Source of the DNA: Rhodopirellula sp.
GTDB taxonomy: Bacteria; Planctomycetota; Planctomycetia; Pirellulales; Pirellulaceae
DNA: 64,000 nucleotides
Direction: 5' to 3'
NCBI GenBank assembly: GCA_024644085.1
Contig: JAHELS010000006.1
Span: 1-64,000 of the forward strand
This document shows, in pieces, positions 51,971-61,981 of the stretch. Each line of letters starts with the position of its first letter. Within the stretch, counting starts at the first letter, position 1. The translations under genes and the position numbers were made by a program. Below the pieces are notes generated by a model. That model was given only the letters and a program-made list of their open reading frames with translations. It ran no database searches and was not told the DNA's origin.

Positions 51971-52535
51971 AAGCGCTCTTGTTCGATCCGGTCGGCCCGA
52001 CGAAATCCGCCCGGCGCGCGCACCCCCCGGATAAGCGCACCTCGGCCCTTTCTCTTTTTCGGACGTCGCGTCGCATCCGGTTAGAGAATCTGGGCCGACT
52101 GATCACCCTTTGACTCGATCGGCGCCGGAATCGCACCGATCGACCCCAAGAAACCAGCTCTTTTGGGGGGACCGAAACCCGTTCGAACCGAAATGTCCTG
52201 TTGGAATCGATCAACAAGTCGGGTTGTTCTGTGGGCTGCAAATCCTTTGCAACCGGCACTTTAGACAGAAATTCATCGGAAAACGGTGGGAATCCGCGAT
52301 TGAAAAAGACGATTTTGACGCCCTTCTCTCTATCATTGGGCCGGATCAAGTCAAACGTGGTGAAAACCACCACCCAACGCGATGCGTACGAAGGAAACCA
52401 CAGGTAGTTTGTGATCCTCGAATTGTTGGTCGGGTGGAATCGGGCGTTCGTCCACGGCTGGATTTCGGTCCTCAACCCCTACCCCTATCAACAAACGCTG
52501 ATCGCGGCGACCTTCTTTTCCTATGAGGTGATGCG

Positions 52536-52949
52536 ATGTCCCGAAAAGACGCTATCAAACAACTACGCGAGCAATTGGTGCGACGTCGCGATGCCCTCCA
52601 TCGTGCCCTCGAGGGCGACCTCAGTTTGCTTCGAGAGCTTCACCAGGAACGCACCGGCGACGTATTGGATGCTGCTGCCGATTCGGTCCAGGACGAATTG
52701 AACAGCCAGTTGATCGAGGCGGAAAGCCGTGAGCTCACCGCGATCAATGACGCGATCAGTCGGATCGAGCGCGACACCTACGGCAATTGCGAGTCGTGCG
52801 GAAAGGCAATTCCGTTAACGCGACTTCGTGCTGTTCCCTACGCGACCGATTGCATTGGTTGCCGGCGAAAAGCCGAAACACGCAACGCCACCGGCGGGGC
52901 GGTGATGTGGAACCGAGTCTTCGACAACGCCGAAGTCGATTCTATTTAG
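52536..52949 (+). CDS. DksA/TraR C4 zinc-finger family protein
   Basis: YGNCESCGKAIPLTRLRAVPYATDCIGCRRKAE. Confidence 0.9.
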   Translation: MSRKDAIKQLREQLVRRRDALHRALEGDLSLLRELHQERTGDVLDAAADSVQDELNSQLIEAESRELTAINDAISRIERDTYGNCESCGKAIPLTRLRAVPYATDCIGCRRKAETRNATGGAVMWNRVFDNAEVDSI

Positions 52950-53149
52950 GCGCTCGCTCTTTGGGGATAATCAGCGAGGCCGCCCCATTGGGATCGCGGC
53001 CGCGTCACGTTGACCCGCTGACCTGAGCGGACGTAGTCCGGAGCGAGAGAAACGAGTTCCGGAGCTTTTTGAACGCGTGCCGTGGCCGCCGGAGCTCGCC
53101 GCACGCCAGACGTTCATCCCGCGGCTGGCGAATTCCGTCATCCCACGCC

Positions 53150-53190
53150 ACAAAAAAACTTCCCCCGCGGGTAAAGCACGGAGGAAGTTG
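53150..53190 (-). terminator. Rho-independent terminator for the DUF1559 gene
   Basis: On the minus strand AACTTCC...GGAAGTT stem followed by T-run (AAAAAAA at 53152-53158 on +). Confidence 0.75.
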
Positions 53191-53232
53191 CATGAATCGA
53201 GTTGACCGAAAACAGTCAATCAACAACCAGAA

Positions 53233-54492
53233 TTACTGGTTCAACTCTTCTTCGATTTTTTCCTTCGACGCCTTGGTTCCCAGGGCACCCCACAAACCGT
53301 AGGGACTTTGGCTACCAGGCGTTTGAGGCCCGGTTCCAAAGCGGTGAACGTTTCCTGCTTGAGAGTTTCCAGCTTCGATGGAGTCGGTGATGAAAATGAC
53401 CGCACCATCGCCCATCAAGATGTGAGCGCCACCTTGATGCTGGCTGCTTGGCGGCAAGATACCCTCGCCCGCCCACGTGAACCAAACGCAAAGTTCGTCG
53501 TTGGGTGGCAGAATGGTGTTCATGTTCGTGTTCACCGAATGGCTGCTAGCCCAGGCAAAACCACGAGCGAGGAAAGAGGGCCCCAAGGAGGCCGAAGGAC
53601 CCCAGAATTGTGGCCGCTCGGGGTCGACGCTGTCCCGACACGACGTTGGATTCGCAATGATCGCGGCGTCACTCATCTCATGAGCATGAGTTCGGATGCT
53701 CCTATCCCCGAGGTCCGTAGCGATTTCGCCCGCCACGATGGTGTTCGATAGTCCGTCGAGAACGTCGCGAAACTTCGTGGTGTAGCGGGGCACGAATGCG
53801 CCTCGCCCCGATGCTCTCAAGTACGTGGCAAGAATCGTTGCAGCCCACCCGTTCTTGGGCTGCAGCGGGTAATACGGAACTCCCGTGTGATGCCAATCGA
53901 ACGCATCTCCCAGACAGGCCGCGTAATTGGTTCGGCCCATCGCTGGCAGCCCGCTGCCGGGATCGCTTGGGCAACGCAACGTTGGAATCTGCGTCATCCA
54001 AGGGCGATAGTTCGTGTTCGGCGGCAATGCACCAGTGGTGTACGCACTCGGGGTCGGACCCATCGCGGGCCATCGGGGGCTTCGCGGCGTGCCGGGATTG
54101 TTCAGGTCAAACGTACTGGGATTGGAAATCTCTTCCCAAAGAGCTTGTTGCTCCATGAACGGAAGCAGACCGACGAAGAGGCTCAACGATTGGTTGTTGG
54201 CTTGATCGTTCTCGGTCGCGTAGTGAGTGATGCCGTACAGGGTGTCGATATCCTGACCGGTACCGCCCGCCTGACGCGGCATCTCCTTGTAAGCGGAATG
54301 GTAATTGTGGATGGCCAGACCAATCTGCTTGAAATTGTTACTGCAACTCATCCGGCGCGCCGCCTCGCGTGCCGCCTGGACGGCCGGCAACAGCAGGCCG
54401 ACGAGAACACCGATGATCGCGATGACCACCAGCAGTTCGACCAGAGTGAACGCAGCACGACTCGTACTCATGCGTCTCATGTGAAACCTCAA
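53233..54492 (-). CDS. DUF1559 protein with prepilin-type N-terminal methylation motif
   Basis: AAFTLVELLVVIAIIGVLVGLLLPAVQAAREAARRMSCSNNFKQIGLAIHNYH and C-terminal GDGAVIFITDSI. Confidence 0.95.
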   Translation of the reverse strand: MRFHMRRMSTSRAAFTLVELLVVIAIIGVLVGLLLPAVQAAREAARRMSCSNNFKQIGLAIHNYHSAYKEMPRQAGGTGQDIDTLYGITHYATENDQANNQSLSLFVGLLPFMEQQALWEEISNPSTFDLNNPGTPRSPRWPAMGPTPSAYTTGALPPNTNYRPWMTQIPTLRCPSDPGSGLPAMGRTNYAACLGDAFDWHHTGVPYYPLQPKNGWAATILATYLRASGRGAFVPRYTTKFRDVLDGLSNTIVAGEIATDLGDRSIRTHAHEMSDAAIIANPTSCRDSVDPERPQFWGPSASLGPSFLARGFAWASSHSVNTNMNTILPPNDELCVWFTWAGEGILPPSSQHQGGAHILMGDGAVIFITDSIEAGNSQAGNVHRFGTGPQTPGSQSPYGLWGALGTKASKEKIEEELNQ

Positions 54493-54524
54493 AAAACGAA
54501 GGAAAAAAACTACGAGTAAAATTA

Positions 54525-54740
54525 CTAGTTGCCAATTTTCGATGGCTCGCCTGATGCCCCCGGGGAACGTGACATCGACTCCCGCATCTGGTCACCAAGT
54601 TGATCCATCTCGGCTTGTTGCTCGGGCGTCAGCGCGCCGGGTTGGATGACCGTATTGTCAGGACCGCCACAGCCGCCCAATGAAATGACGAACACGGCTG
54701 GTACGACCAACGATTTGAAAAAAATGCTTGGTTGTTTCAT
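54525..54740 (-). CDS. Small putative lipoprotein paired with DUF1559 gene
   Basis: MKQPSIFFKSLVVPAVFVISLGGCGGPDN lipobox-like; start set at internal MKQPS. Confidence 0.7.
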   Translation of the reverse strand: MKQPSIFFKSLVVPAVFVISLGGCGGPDNTVIQPGALTPEQQAEMDQLGDQMRESMSRSPGASGEPSKIGN

Positions 54741-55508
54741 TTGATCTTCAAGGCAGGAAGCAACATGGATGTCCGGATCGGATCGATAGGACACGGGAAG
54801 ATGGATAGAACGCAGATAGAACGCGGGAAGAGCTCGCCCGAGTTCATGGGATGGAGGGAATCGACAACCAATCCGTTGGGCCGCGATAGTTTAACCGAAG
54901 CGGCCATCAAATACGAAAGTTGAATGCCAATAAGAAAGTTGACTGGGCCAGTGGCCCATCGTCCACAGTCTTTTGCGTTTTTCTCCGAAGAAACTCGTTT
55001 TCAGGTCGCCGCATCCATCGTATTTTTCCGGGGCTCGCGATGGTGATTGTGGTGGAAACCACTACTGATGGTGCGGGTCACCGGTAGGTGAGGGAGGCAC
55101 CGGTTTGGTGAGCCGTAGAGACGATTCCGCAGTTCAAACTGCAGATGTCGTCACAGCGATTTCGGCGCCGCTTGACCGTGGGGGTCGGTGGCACCCGAAC
55201 GCGCCTTGCAGTGCGCATCCGCAACTGCGGTCGGCGCCAACGACAATTACCGAACCCATCAAGAAATCGAATCGGCCAGACGCGACGTTCGCGATGACAA
55301 GTTCCCTGGCTCGCCAGCAATTGATTCGGCCGTGGCGGTGCGTCGACCTGACAGGCCGTTTCTCATGTGCCGCCGGTAACGGTTCTTTCAAATACTCGGC
55401 TGGGGGATGGCGCCGCGAAGGCGCGACAAGCTCGGCAGGGCGGTTAGCCGATGCCTAGCAGAAGTACCACCTCCCTTGGTCCTCCCCCCAATAGCCTCCC
55501 ATCACACC

Positions 55509-56696
55509 ATGGTCGTATCGATCGTCCGTCGGCTGGTTTCCAGTCGACACACGCTGTTGCTTTGCGTCGCCACGTCGCTTGCACTGCCCGCATCCGTTTT
55601 CGCTCAGCAAGCCGATGTCGAGCAGGGTCAATCGGTGAGCGTTCGACGTCCGTCGATCGATTCTCCAGGCTCAACGCTCTCACTCGACTTGCAACGCGAG
55701 CGACTGTTCAACGAACTCGCCGAGGAATTTCATGCTTTCGATCGTCTTGGCCATCTCGTACGCCGTGTTTCGCAGCTTGTTAAGCCGAGCGTAATCCACA
55801 TCGAAGCTCACAAGACGGAAGAGACTTCCGGATCTCGCGCATCGTATGATGAAGCGGGAAGTGGAGTCGTGATCCGCGTCGACAACGGGGAAAGTTGGGT
55901 CCTGACCAATCGCCACGTGATCCAGGGCGCCAGTCCGCGAGAGATCCTCTTGCGTTCATCCGACGGTCGCGAATTCTATCCCAGCAAGGTGTTGTCCGAT
56001 CCAAGCACCGACGTTGCGGTGATGCGGCTTTCCTCGATCGATCTTCCCGTGGCACGGCTCGGCGATAGCGATGAAACCGACATCGGTGACTTCGTGATTG
56101 CGATTGGCAGCCCGTTCGGACTCAGCCACAGCGTGACATTCGGCATTCTCAGCGCAAAGGGTCGGCGCGATCTTTCGCTCGGCGAGCAAAAAATCGAACT
56201 CCAGGATTTCTTTCAAACCGATGCTGCAATCAACCCCGGCAACAGCGGCGGCCCGCTCCTGAACTTGCGTGGAGAAGTGATCGGATTGAATACCGCGATC
56301 GCCAGCAGCAGCGGCGGAAGCGAAGGAATCGGGTTCGCAATCCCAATGAACATGGCGATGGAAGTTGCCAATCAGCTTGTCCGCTATGGACGGCTTCGAC
56401 GAGGCTATCTCGGAGTAACACTCGACCCAGATTTTACAGCCGCCGACCTCGCTGCGGCCGGTTACGACTTGCCCGGCGGAGCTCTGGTGAAAAACGTCCG
56501 CGCCGGTTCACCCGCCGAAGTCGCCCATCTGCAACGCGGCGATATCATTGTTAAATTCGGTGGCAATCCAGTCGACAACGATGATCACCTGGTCGCACAG
56601 GTTGGTCTAACTCCGATCGGATCTTCCGTGCCGATGATCATCTATCGCGACGGGACGCGCTATCGCACCGAAGTCGTGCTCACCGATCTGAAGTGA
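55509..56696 (+). CDS. HtrA/DegP-family serine protease with PDZ domain
   Basis: SWVLTNRHVIQGA, STDVAVMRL, NPGNSGGPLLNLRGEVIGLNTAI; PDZ GYLGVTLD; start MVVSIVRR with signal peptide. Confidence 0.92.
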   Translation: MVVSIVRRLVSSRHTLLLCVATSLALPASVFAQQADVEQGQSVSVRRPSIDSPGSTLSLDLQRERLFNELAEEFHAFDRLGHLVRRVSQLVKPSVIHIEAHKTEETSGSRASYDEAGSGVVIRVDNGESWVLTNRHVIQGASPREILLRSSDGREFYPSKVLSDPSTDVAVMRLSSIDLPVARLGDSDETDIGDFVIAIGSPFGLSHSVTFGILSAKGRRDLSLGEQKIELQDFFQTDAAINPGNSGGPLLNLRGEVIGLNTAIASSSGGSEGIGFAIPMNMAMEVANQLVRYGRLRRGYLGVTLDPDFTAADLAAAGYDLPGGALVKNVRAGSPAEVAHLQRGDIIVKFGGNPVDNDDHLVAQVGLTPIGSSVPMIIYRDGTRYRTEVVLTDLK

Positions 56697-56740
56697 TGGC
56701 GCAGAGCAGCTCGTCCGATCCGAGTCCGGCGCAATGCCGC

Positions 56741-56848
56741 GCTGGGGCCGAATGGGCCGCGCTGGGGCCGAAAGGGCCGGGCTGGGGCCGAAAGGGCCGG
56801 GCTGGGCTCGAAAGGCGGGCTGGCCTCGAAAGGCGGGCTGGGCTCGGA
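56741..56848. repeat. GC-rich tandem repeat, 20-bp x3 then 18-bp x2 plus partial
   Basis: GCTGGGGCCGAAAGGGCCGG-type units between convergent htrA and MATE genes. Confidence 0.9.
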
Positions 56849-56876
56849 CGCCAGTTTTGATGCGACGCGACGGCCT

Positions 56877-58268
56877 CTAGACCATCCGCATCCGCTTCCA
56901 TCTCCCCTGGGCAAACCGGGCGGCCATCGACATCGCCAACAACCAGACCCAGAAGGCGACCATCCACCACCACCAATGGAGTCGGTCGCGCGGCGGTTCC
57001 CACCCAAAACCGATCGTCAGTGCGACCGCCGAGGCAAACAGCCCGGCGAGCAGCACGAACCACGTGTCTCCTGCACCGCGAAGTGCACCCGCGAGAATCA
57101 ACTGCATCGCATCGAGCACCACGTAGATCGCAACGAACTTCAGCAGTCCCCGCGCCAAAAGTACCGCCTCGGCCGATTCCCGACTGGTGTCGTTTAACTC
57201 GTACAAGGAAACCAGCACATCAGGCATGGTCAAATAACATGTCAGCCAGGTCCCCGAGTAGACGATCCCGATCAACAAGGCCGCGTAGACGCTACGCGAT
57301 GCGACCGCCGCACCGCTTTGCAACAGATGCCGACCGACCAGCACGGATGCCGCGATGGAAACTCCCACCAGCGGGATGAAAGCGACCATGTTGAAATTGA
57401 TTGCCATTGTCGTTGCGCGAAGCGGAATGTCACCGATGCTTCCGATCCGAAGTACGATCACCGCGAATCCTCCCGACTCGGTCAGGTACATCAACCCGGT
57501 GGGAAATCCGTAGAAGAAAAGATTCCTCGCGAGCGCCCCATCGAAACCGAATCCCGCCCGGATCCGGTACCGCGGTTCATACCGAGGACGAAGCAGTAGC
57601 ACACCGTAACAAATCGCCTTGAACCAGAACGACGCGACGCTTCCGATTGCGGCCCCCACGATCCCCAATTCCGGTATTGATCCCCAACCGAAAATCAGCA
57701 GGCAATCGAGGACAAGGTTGAGCAGGCCCGAAGCGACGGAAACCCACATGATCACATTGGTTCTTTCGGTGCCGCTGAAGAACCCGCTCAGCGCCGTTTC
57801 CAACACCATCCCAACGGCGCCGAGCAAAAGAATCCGCAGGTAGATCGTTTCGAGCGGGATCAGTTCCTCAGGTTGTCCGGAAGCCTCGAAAAACCATCTC
57901 GCCGATAGCGCCATCACGGCGAACAACGGTGCCGACGCGAATGACAACCAAACCGATTGCCAGAGAAATCGTCCGATGTGATCTTCTTCGTTGGCACCCA
58001 CGTATTGGCTGATGATCGCCCCAGTCATCGATACGACGCCGACCGGCAGACAAACCAGGACCCAGAACAGATTGCCGCCCGCCATCGCCGCGCTCATCGA
58101 TTCGCCGTCGTACCACAACAACAGCGTTCGATCGACGAACAGCACCAACGAGAACATTCCGGCGCTGACCATCAATGGCATCGCGACACGCAGCACCTCG
58201 CGAATTGCCGCGACCATTGTGTAGTCATCAACCGACGGTGAGTAAGGATCGCGCCGGTCGCCAGTCAT
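56877..58268 (-). CDS. MATE-family efflux transporter
   Basis: MVSAGMFSLVLFVDRTLLLWY and twelve-helix pattern; ATG at 58268 overlaps the rhomboid stop (ATGA). Confidence 0.85.
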   Translation of the reverse strand: MTGDRRDPYSPSVDDYTMVAAIREVLRVAMPLMVSAGMFSLVLFVDRTLLLWYDGESMSAAMAGGNLFWVLVCLPVGVVSMTGAIISQYVGANEEDHIGRFLWQSVWLSFASAPLFAVMALSARWFFEASGQPEELIPLETIYLRILLLGAVGMVLETALSGFFSGTERTNVIMWVSVASGLLNLVLDCLLIFGWGSIPELGIVGAAIGSVASFWFKAICYGVLLLRPRYEPRYRIRAGFGFDGALARNLFFYGFPTGLMYLTESGGFAVIVLRIGSIGDIPLRATTMAINFNMVAFIPLVGVSIAASVLVGRHLLQSGAAVASRSVYAALLIGIVYSGTWLTCYLTMPDVLVSLYELNDTSRESAEAVLLARGLLKFVAIYVVLDAMQLILAGALRGAGDTWFVLLAGLFASAVALTIGFGWEPPRDRLHWWWWMVAFWVWLLAMSMAARFAQGRWKRMRMV

Positions 58269-59254
58269 CGCCGGATCACGAGAGCCGCCAGAACTCCGCC
58301 GAACAAGCCCCCGAGATGGGCGCCGTTGGCCACATTCGGAATCAATGGAGTCATGCAGGCTACAAGCCATCCGAGCATCAGGACCACATTCATTGGAACC
58401 AGGTGGATCGGATAGCGCGGGTCAATTGAGGGGCGAATCCAAAGAAAACCGAATAGCCCGTAAACCGCGCCCGACGCACCGATGGCAAAAGGCGAACCGT
58501 GCAGCGCTTCGGGAAGAAAGTCCGCGTCGGGAAGGGAAACCTGCAACATCATGCCGGCGATTTGCGTTGCCATCGTCAACAGGACAAAGAACAGCGAACC
58601 GTGGAACCGTTCAATCACGGATCCCAGAAAGAAGATCCACAACATGTTGAACGCGAGATGAAACTCGTCACCGTGCAAGAACATCGGCGTGACCACTCGC
58701 CATACTTCACCCTTGCGAATTGAAGCGTAGGCGTCTTCGTTTTTTTCGAACTCGCGTCGGTCGACGAATGACAACCCGTAGTACGTGAATTCCTCGAGCG
58801 TCGTTTCGCCCGGTACGCGAGAGGCGCGCGGCTTGCCGAAATGACTGGTAAAACTGACGATCACCGAGATCACAATGATCGCGATCGTTACTGGGATCCC
58901 CTGCTGTTTTCCCGGCGTGCTGATCATCGGGCCGACGCCGCGTTGCTCGCGCGGCATCGATCGCTCCAGTTCCCGGTGCTTTTGCATCCGCGTTCGTTCT
59001 TTTTCGACCCGGTCGTCGCGGATGCGGGCGACTTCTTCTTCGACCTGGAAACGCGCGTCATCGGGTGATTGTTGGAAAGCCTCGAATTCGGAGCGGGCAC
59101 GCGGGACATCCTGCTCGTCACGGACCCAAACGTTCCATGGTGAATCGGGCTCGTCACTCTCCTGGTCTGCGGCCGCATCGATCGACAACGTGACCAGGTA
59201 CTCGCAAAACCGGCGAGCCGAGCTGCCGTCCGAAACTGTGCCGATTCGCCGCAT
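58265..59254 (-). CDS. Rhomboid-family intramembrane serine protease with soluble N-terminal region
   Basis: GEVWRVVTPMFLHGDEFHLAFNMLWIFFLG, GASGAVYGLFGF, NGAHLGGLFGG; start MRRIGTV is uncertain. Confidence 0.9.
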   Translation of the reverse strand: MRRIGTVSDGSSARRFCEYLVTLSIDAAADQESDEPDSPWNVWVRDEQDVPRARSEFEAFQQSPDDARFQVEEEVARIRDDRVEKERTRMQKHRELERSMPREQRGVGPMISTPGKQQGIPVTIAIIVISVIVSFTSHFGKPRASRVPGETTLEEFTYYGLSFVDRREFEKNEDAYASIRKGEVWRVVTPMFLHGDEFHLAFNMLWIFFLGSVIERFHGSLFFVLLTMATQIAGMMLQVSLPDADFLPEALHGSPFAIGASGAVYGLFGFLWIRPSIDPRYPIHLVPMNVVLMLGWLVACMTPLIPNVANGAHLGGLFGGVLAALVIRR

Positions 59255-59619
59255 GAATGGAGCCGCCCAGGAGCGGGGAAGGGGATTTGTCGATCTGGAC
59301 CGAGACGGTCCCAAGCATGCTGTTTTACGGTGCCCAAGCCAGAAAAGCACTCCCACAGCACGACGCCTCAGCCTTCCGCTTGCTCAATGCAGGGCGTGAG
59401 CAACGTGGATCGCTGGCCGCAATCCAATCAAATTGGGGAATTCTACAATGCAAAACTACCCGAAATCGGTTGCCAGGCGGTGTGATCACGGGGCTTGTGC
59501 CTTGCCGTTTTTGCCCTCGAGAGAATAATATGTGTGTGGCCAATCCCTCCGTCATTGGAGGGTGGCCGCGCGGAAAGAGTCTCACAACGAATCGTCCATG
59601 ACGAAGGGTTATATCGACG

Positions 59620-59952
59620 ATGGCAGTCAAATTAAGCGAACGAGCCGCCGAAGAAGTGAAGCGGTTTCAGAAAGAACACAACTTCGGCGACGACATGGTG
59701 TTGCGAATCGGGATTGCGGCCGGCGGTTGCAGCGGATTCAGCTACACGTTGAACTTCGACGACCAATTCGATGACAAAGTTGACACCAAGTACGAATGCC
59801 ACGGTGTTGCCGTTGTCGTCGACAAGAAAAGCTCGCTGTACCTCGATGGCACCACCGTCGATTGGTACGAGAGTCTTGAGAAACAGGGCTTCACGTTCGA
59901 AAATCCAAACGCCACCAAGAGTTGCGGCTGCGGAAGCTCCTTCCAGGCCTAG
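59620..59952 (+). CDS. HesB/IscA-family iron-sulfur protein
   Basis: [16 protein letters not shown] and C-terminal SCGCGSSF. Confidence 0.92.
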   Translation: MAVKLSERAAEEVKRFQKEHNFGDDMVLRIGIAAGGCSGFSYTLNFDDQFDDKVDTKYECHGVAVVVDKKSSLYLDGTTVDWYESLEKQGFTFENPNATKSCGCGSSFQA

Positions 59953-60037
59953 TTGCGAACCCAGCCAACTTGCAGAGCGACATTCGCGAAGGTGAGGTAG
60001 CGACCGCTGCCTCACCATTTTTCGTGCCCGTCTTATC

Positions 60038-60085
60038 GTGAAACAGACTCATGGTGCAACCGTCTCATGGTGAAACGGTCTCATT
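60038..60085. repeat. 16-bp tandem repeat (x3)
   Basis: GTGAAACAGACTCATG / GTGCAACCGTCTCATG / GTGAAACGGTCTCATT between convergent genes. Confidence 0.9.
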
Positions 60086-60148
60086 GTGCCCGGCGCGATT
60101 GAAAGTTAGCCGCTTCGCCGATCCGCGGCGGCGTTTTCACTTGCAGCC

Positions 60149-60601
60149 CTATTCTTCGTGAAACCATAACGTGCGAGTCGCGAACTCGACGCTGTTGCCG
60201 GCCGGATCTCGGCAATAGATCGAATGCCCGCCGCCGGGCCATTCGATTTGCGCTTCAATGGCCACGGCATGATCCGCTAGTCTTTGACCGATGGCTTCGA
60301 ATTGCTCACGTTTCGATTGAAAAGCAAAGTGAGATGCTCCGTCGCCGCCGTGCCTCGGAATCATTTGACCGCCGACCTTGACCGTCGCGGTGCGTGTCTG
60401 GTTCGGATTGAACACCAGTAACATGCTTTTGCCGACGCGAAAAAAGAGATGCCGGTCCGGTTCGTCGGAGACCAACTGCAATCCGACGACCTGTTCGTAG
60501 AATTGCCGAGCCGCAGCGAGATCTTCGCAGTAGACGACCGTTTCAAGAATCGCACTCGGCGTCCCCTCCAATACGCCTGCCGCCTGTTTCCCGCTGGTCA
60601 T
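60149..60601 (-). CDS. VOC-family (glyoxalase-like) protein
   Basis: LETVVYCEDLAAARQFYEQVVGLQLVSDE and CRDPAGNSVEFATR. Confidence 0.9.
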   Translation of the reverse strand: MTSGKQAAGVLEGTPSAILETVVYCEDLAAARQFYEQVVGLQLVSDEPDRHLFFRVGKSMLLVFNPNQTRTATVKVGGQMIPRHGGDGASHFAFQSKREQFEAIGQRLADHAVAIEAQIEWPGGGHSIYCRDPAGNSVEFATRTLWFHEE

Positions 60602-60668
60602 ACGTCGTAGAGCTGTCCAATCGCGAAAAGAAAGCGGTCCACGCGCCAAGTACCTGGTATCTAGTGCA

Positions 60669-61766
60669 CTACTTGGCGTCAGAGGAATCGAGGTGAAAAC
60701 GTCGGTTGAAGATTTCCGGATCGAAGGGATTGGAAACCTGTGGGAGACGAGCGGGCGGACCGTCCTCGCCATCCCGATTGAATTCCGGCTTCGACTCGAC
60801 CGTCGACGACGCTTGATCTGTTAGTGGCCGGGAAGATCCGCCCGCTGAAGGCTCGGGCTGATTGCCACCGGACTGTTGTACCGAGGCGGCGGTAACGGCA
60901 ATCCAGCGAGCAAGTGACTCAATCGCCTTGGCATTTCGTGAACTCAACATGTCGGCGCTGCCGCCGTGTGGATTCGTAGCCTTCAGGAACAATTCGCTTT
61001 GTGCGGCGGCGCTGGCGTCAATGTACTGCGTCGACGAGAGCAGATTCTCACGCGTCATCCGTGCCGATGCTCTTGTACCGACCGTCGGGATGACCAGATT
61101 CCAGCCCTCAGTTCGATTCGAGGCATCATGGCATCGGCCACACTTGCTGAGCAACATCGGTTGGATATGACGTGCGAAAAAACGAAGCGCCACCGGTTCG
61201 ACTTCCTTCTGCCTGGTCTCGTTCTCCTGGAATACAACCGGCTGCAACTCAAGCGAGTGTGAGGTTGACGCCGAGGGTGCGACGCGGGCCGATGTGAGAC
61301 GGCGCAATTGATCTTCGATCCGTTGGGCCTCGCGGTTAGCTGGATCGACTTTTCGGATCGCACGTATCTCCTGTGCCGCCAAATCGAACAAGTCATAACG
61401 CAGACACCATCGCGCATCACGGATGTGCGTTGCGATATCAGCCGAGAGGCGATGATCCTTTCGGTATTGGTACAGATCGCGTATCGATGCCGCCCAACAG
61501 GCAACAGCCGAACGCGGCAACCTGATCTCGCCGGTGTTGCCAGTTCGAACGACCACAAACTCACCGACCTGGTGGGCATGGCCGAAGAGCACGTTCCCGT
61601 TCTGCAGCAACACACAGGGCGACGAGTCGCTCTCTGGGGTACTCGCGGCCACCTCGGCCGTGATCGCCGGAGATTGCGACTCGGCGGCGGTGACCGTCCA
61701 GCACAGGAGCAGCATCGTCGTCAGGGCCCGATGTCTCAGGGGGTTATTCAACATCATGGCCCGCAA
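60669..61766 (-). CDS. Secreted protein with single CxxCH heme motif (cytochrome c-like)
   Basis: Signal peptide and HIQPMLLSKCGRCHDASNRTEGWNL; start uncertain. Confidence 0.65.
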   Translation of the reverse strand: MRAMMLNNPLRHRALTTMLLLCWTVTAAESQSPAITAEVAASTPESDSSPCVLLQNGNVLFGHAHQVGEFVVVRTGNTGEIRLPRSAVACWAASIRDLYQYRKDHRLSADIATHIRDARWCLRYDLFDLAAQEIRAIRKVDPANREAQRIEDQLRRLTSARVAPSASTSHSLELQPVVFQENETRQKEVEPVALRFFARHIQPMLLSKCGRCHDASNRTEGWNLVIPTVGTRASARMTRENLLSSTQYIDASAAAQSELFLKATNPHGGSADMLSSRNAKAIESLARWIAVTAASVQQSGGNQPEPSAGGSSRPLTDQASSTVESKPEFNRDGEDGPPARLPQVSNPFDPEIFNRRFHLDSSDAK

Positions 61767-61890
61767 CTAGCAATTATCTCCATGGAACGTCAATGCAGGC
61801 TTTTTCGGGAATCGCCGTCTCCATTGCCATCATTGCTAGCCGCCATCATTGATAACCGCTGGACGGCTGAGCATAATCCAGCCCGTTCGC

Positions 61891-61943
61891 ACCGATCGGG
61901 GCTGTTCACGCCGATCGGGGCTGTTCAAGCCAACATCGGGGCT
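61891..61943. repeat. Degenerate direct repeat of GATCGGGGCTGTTCA, about 19-21 bp spacing (x3)
   Basis: ATCGGGGCT recurs at 61895, 61914 and 61935 upstream of the DUF1080 gene. Confidence 0.8.
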
Positions 61944-61981
61944 CCGTCGCCCGGTTCACCATCCCCCCTTGGAATCTCGAC

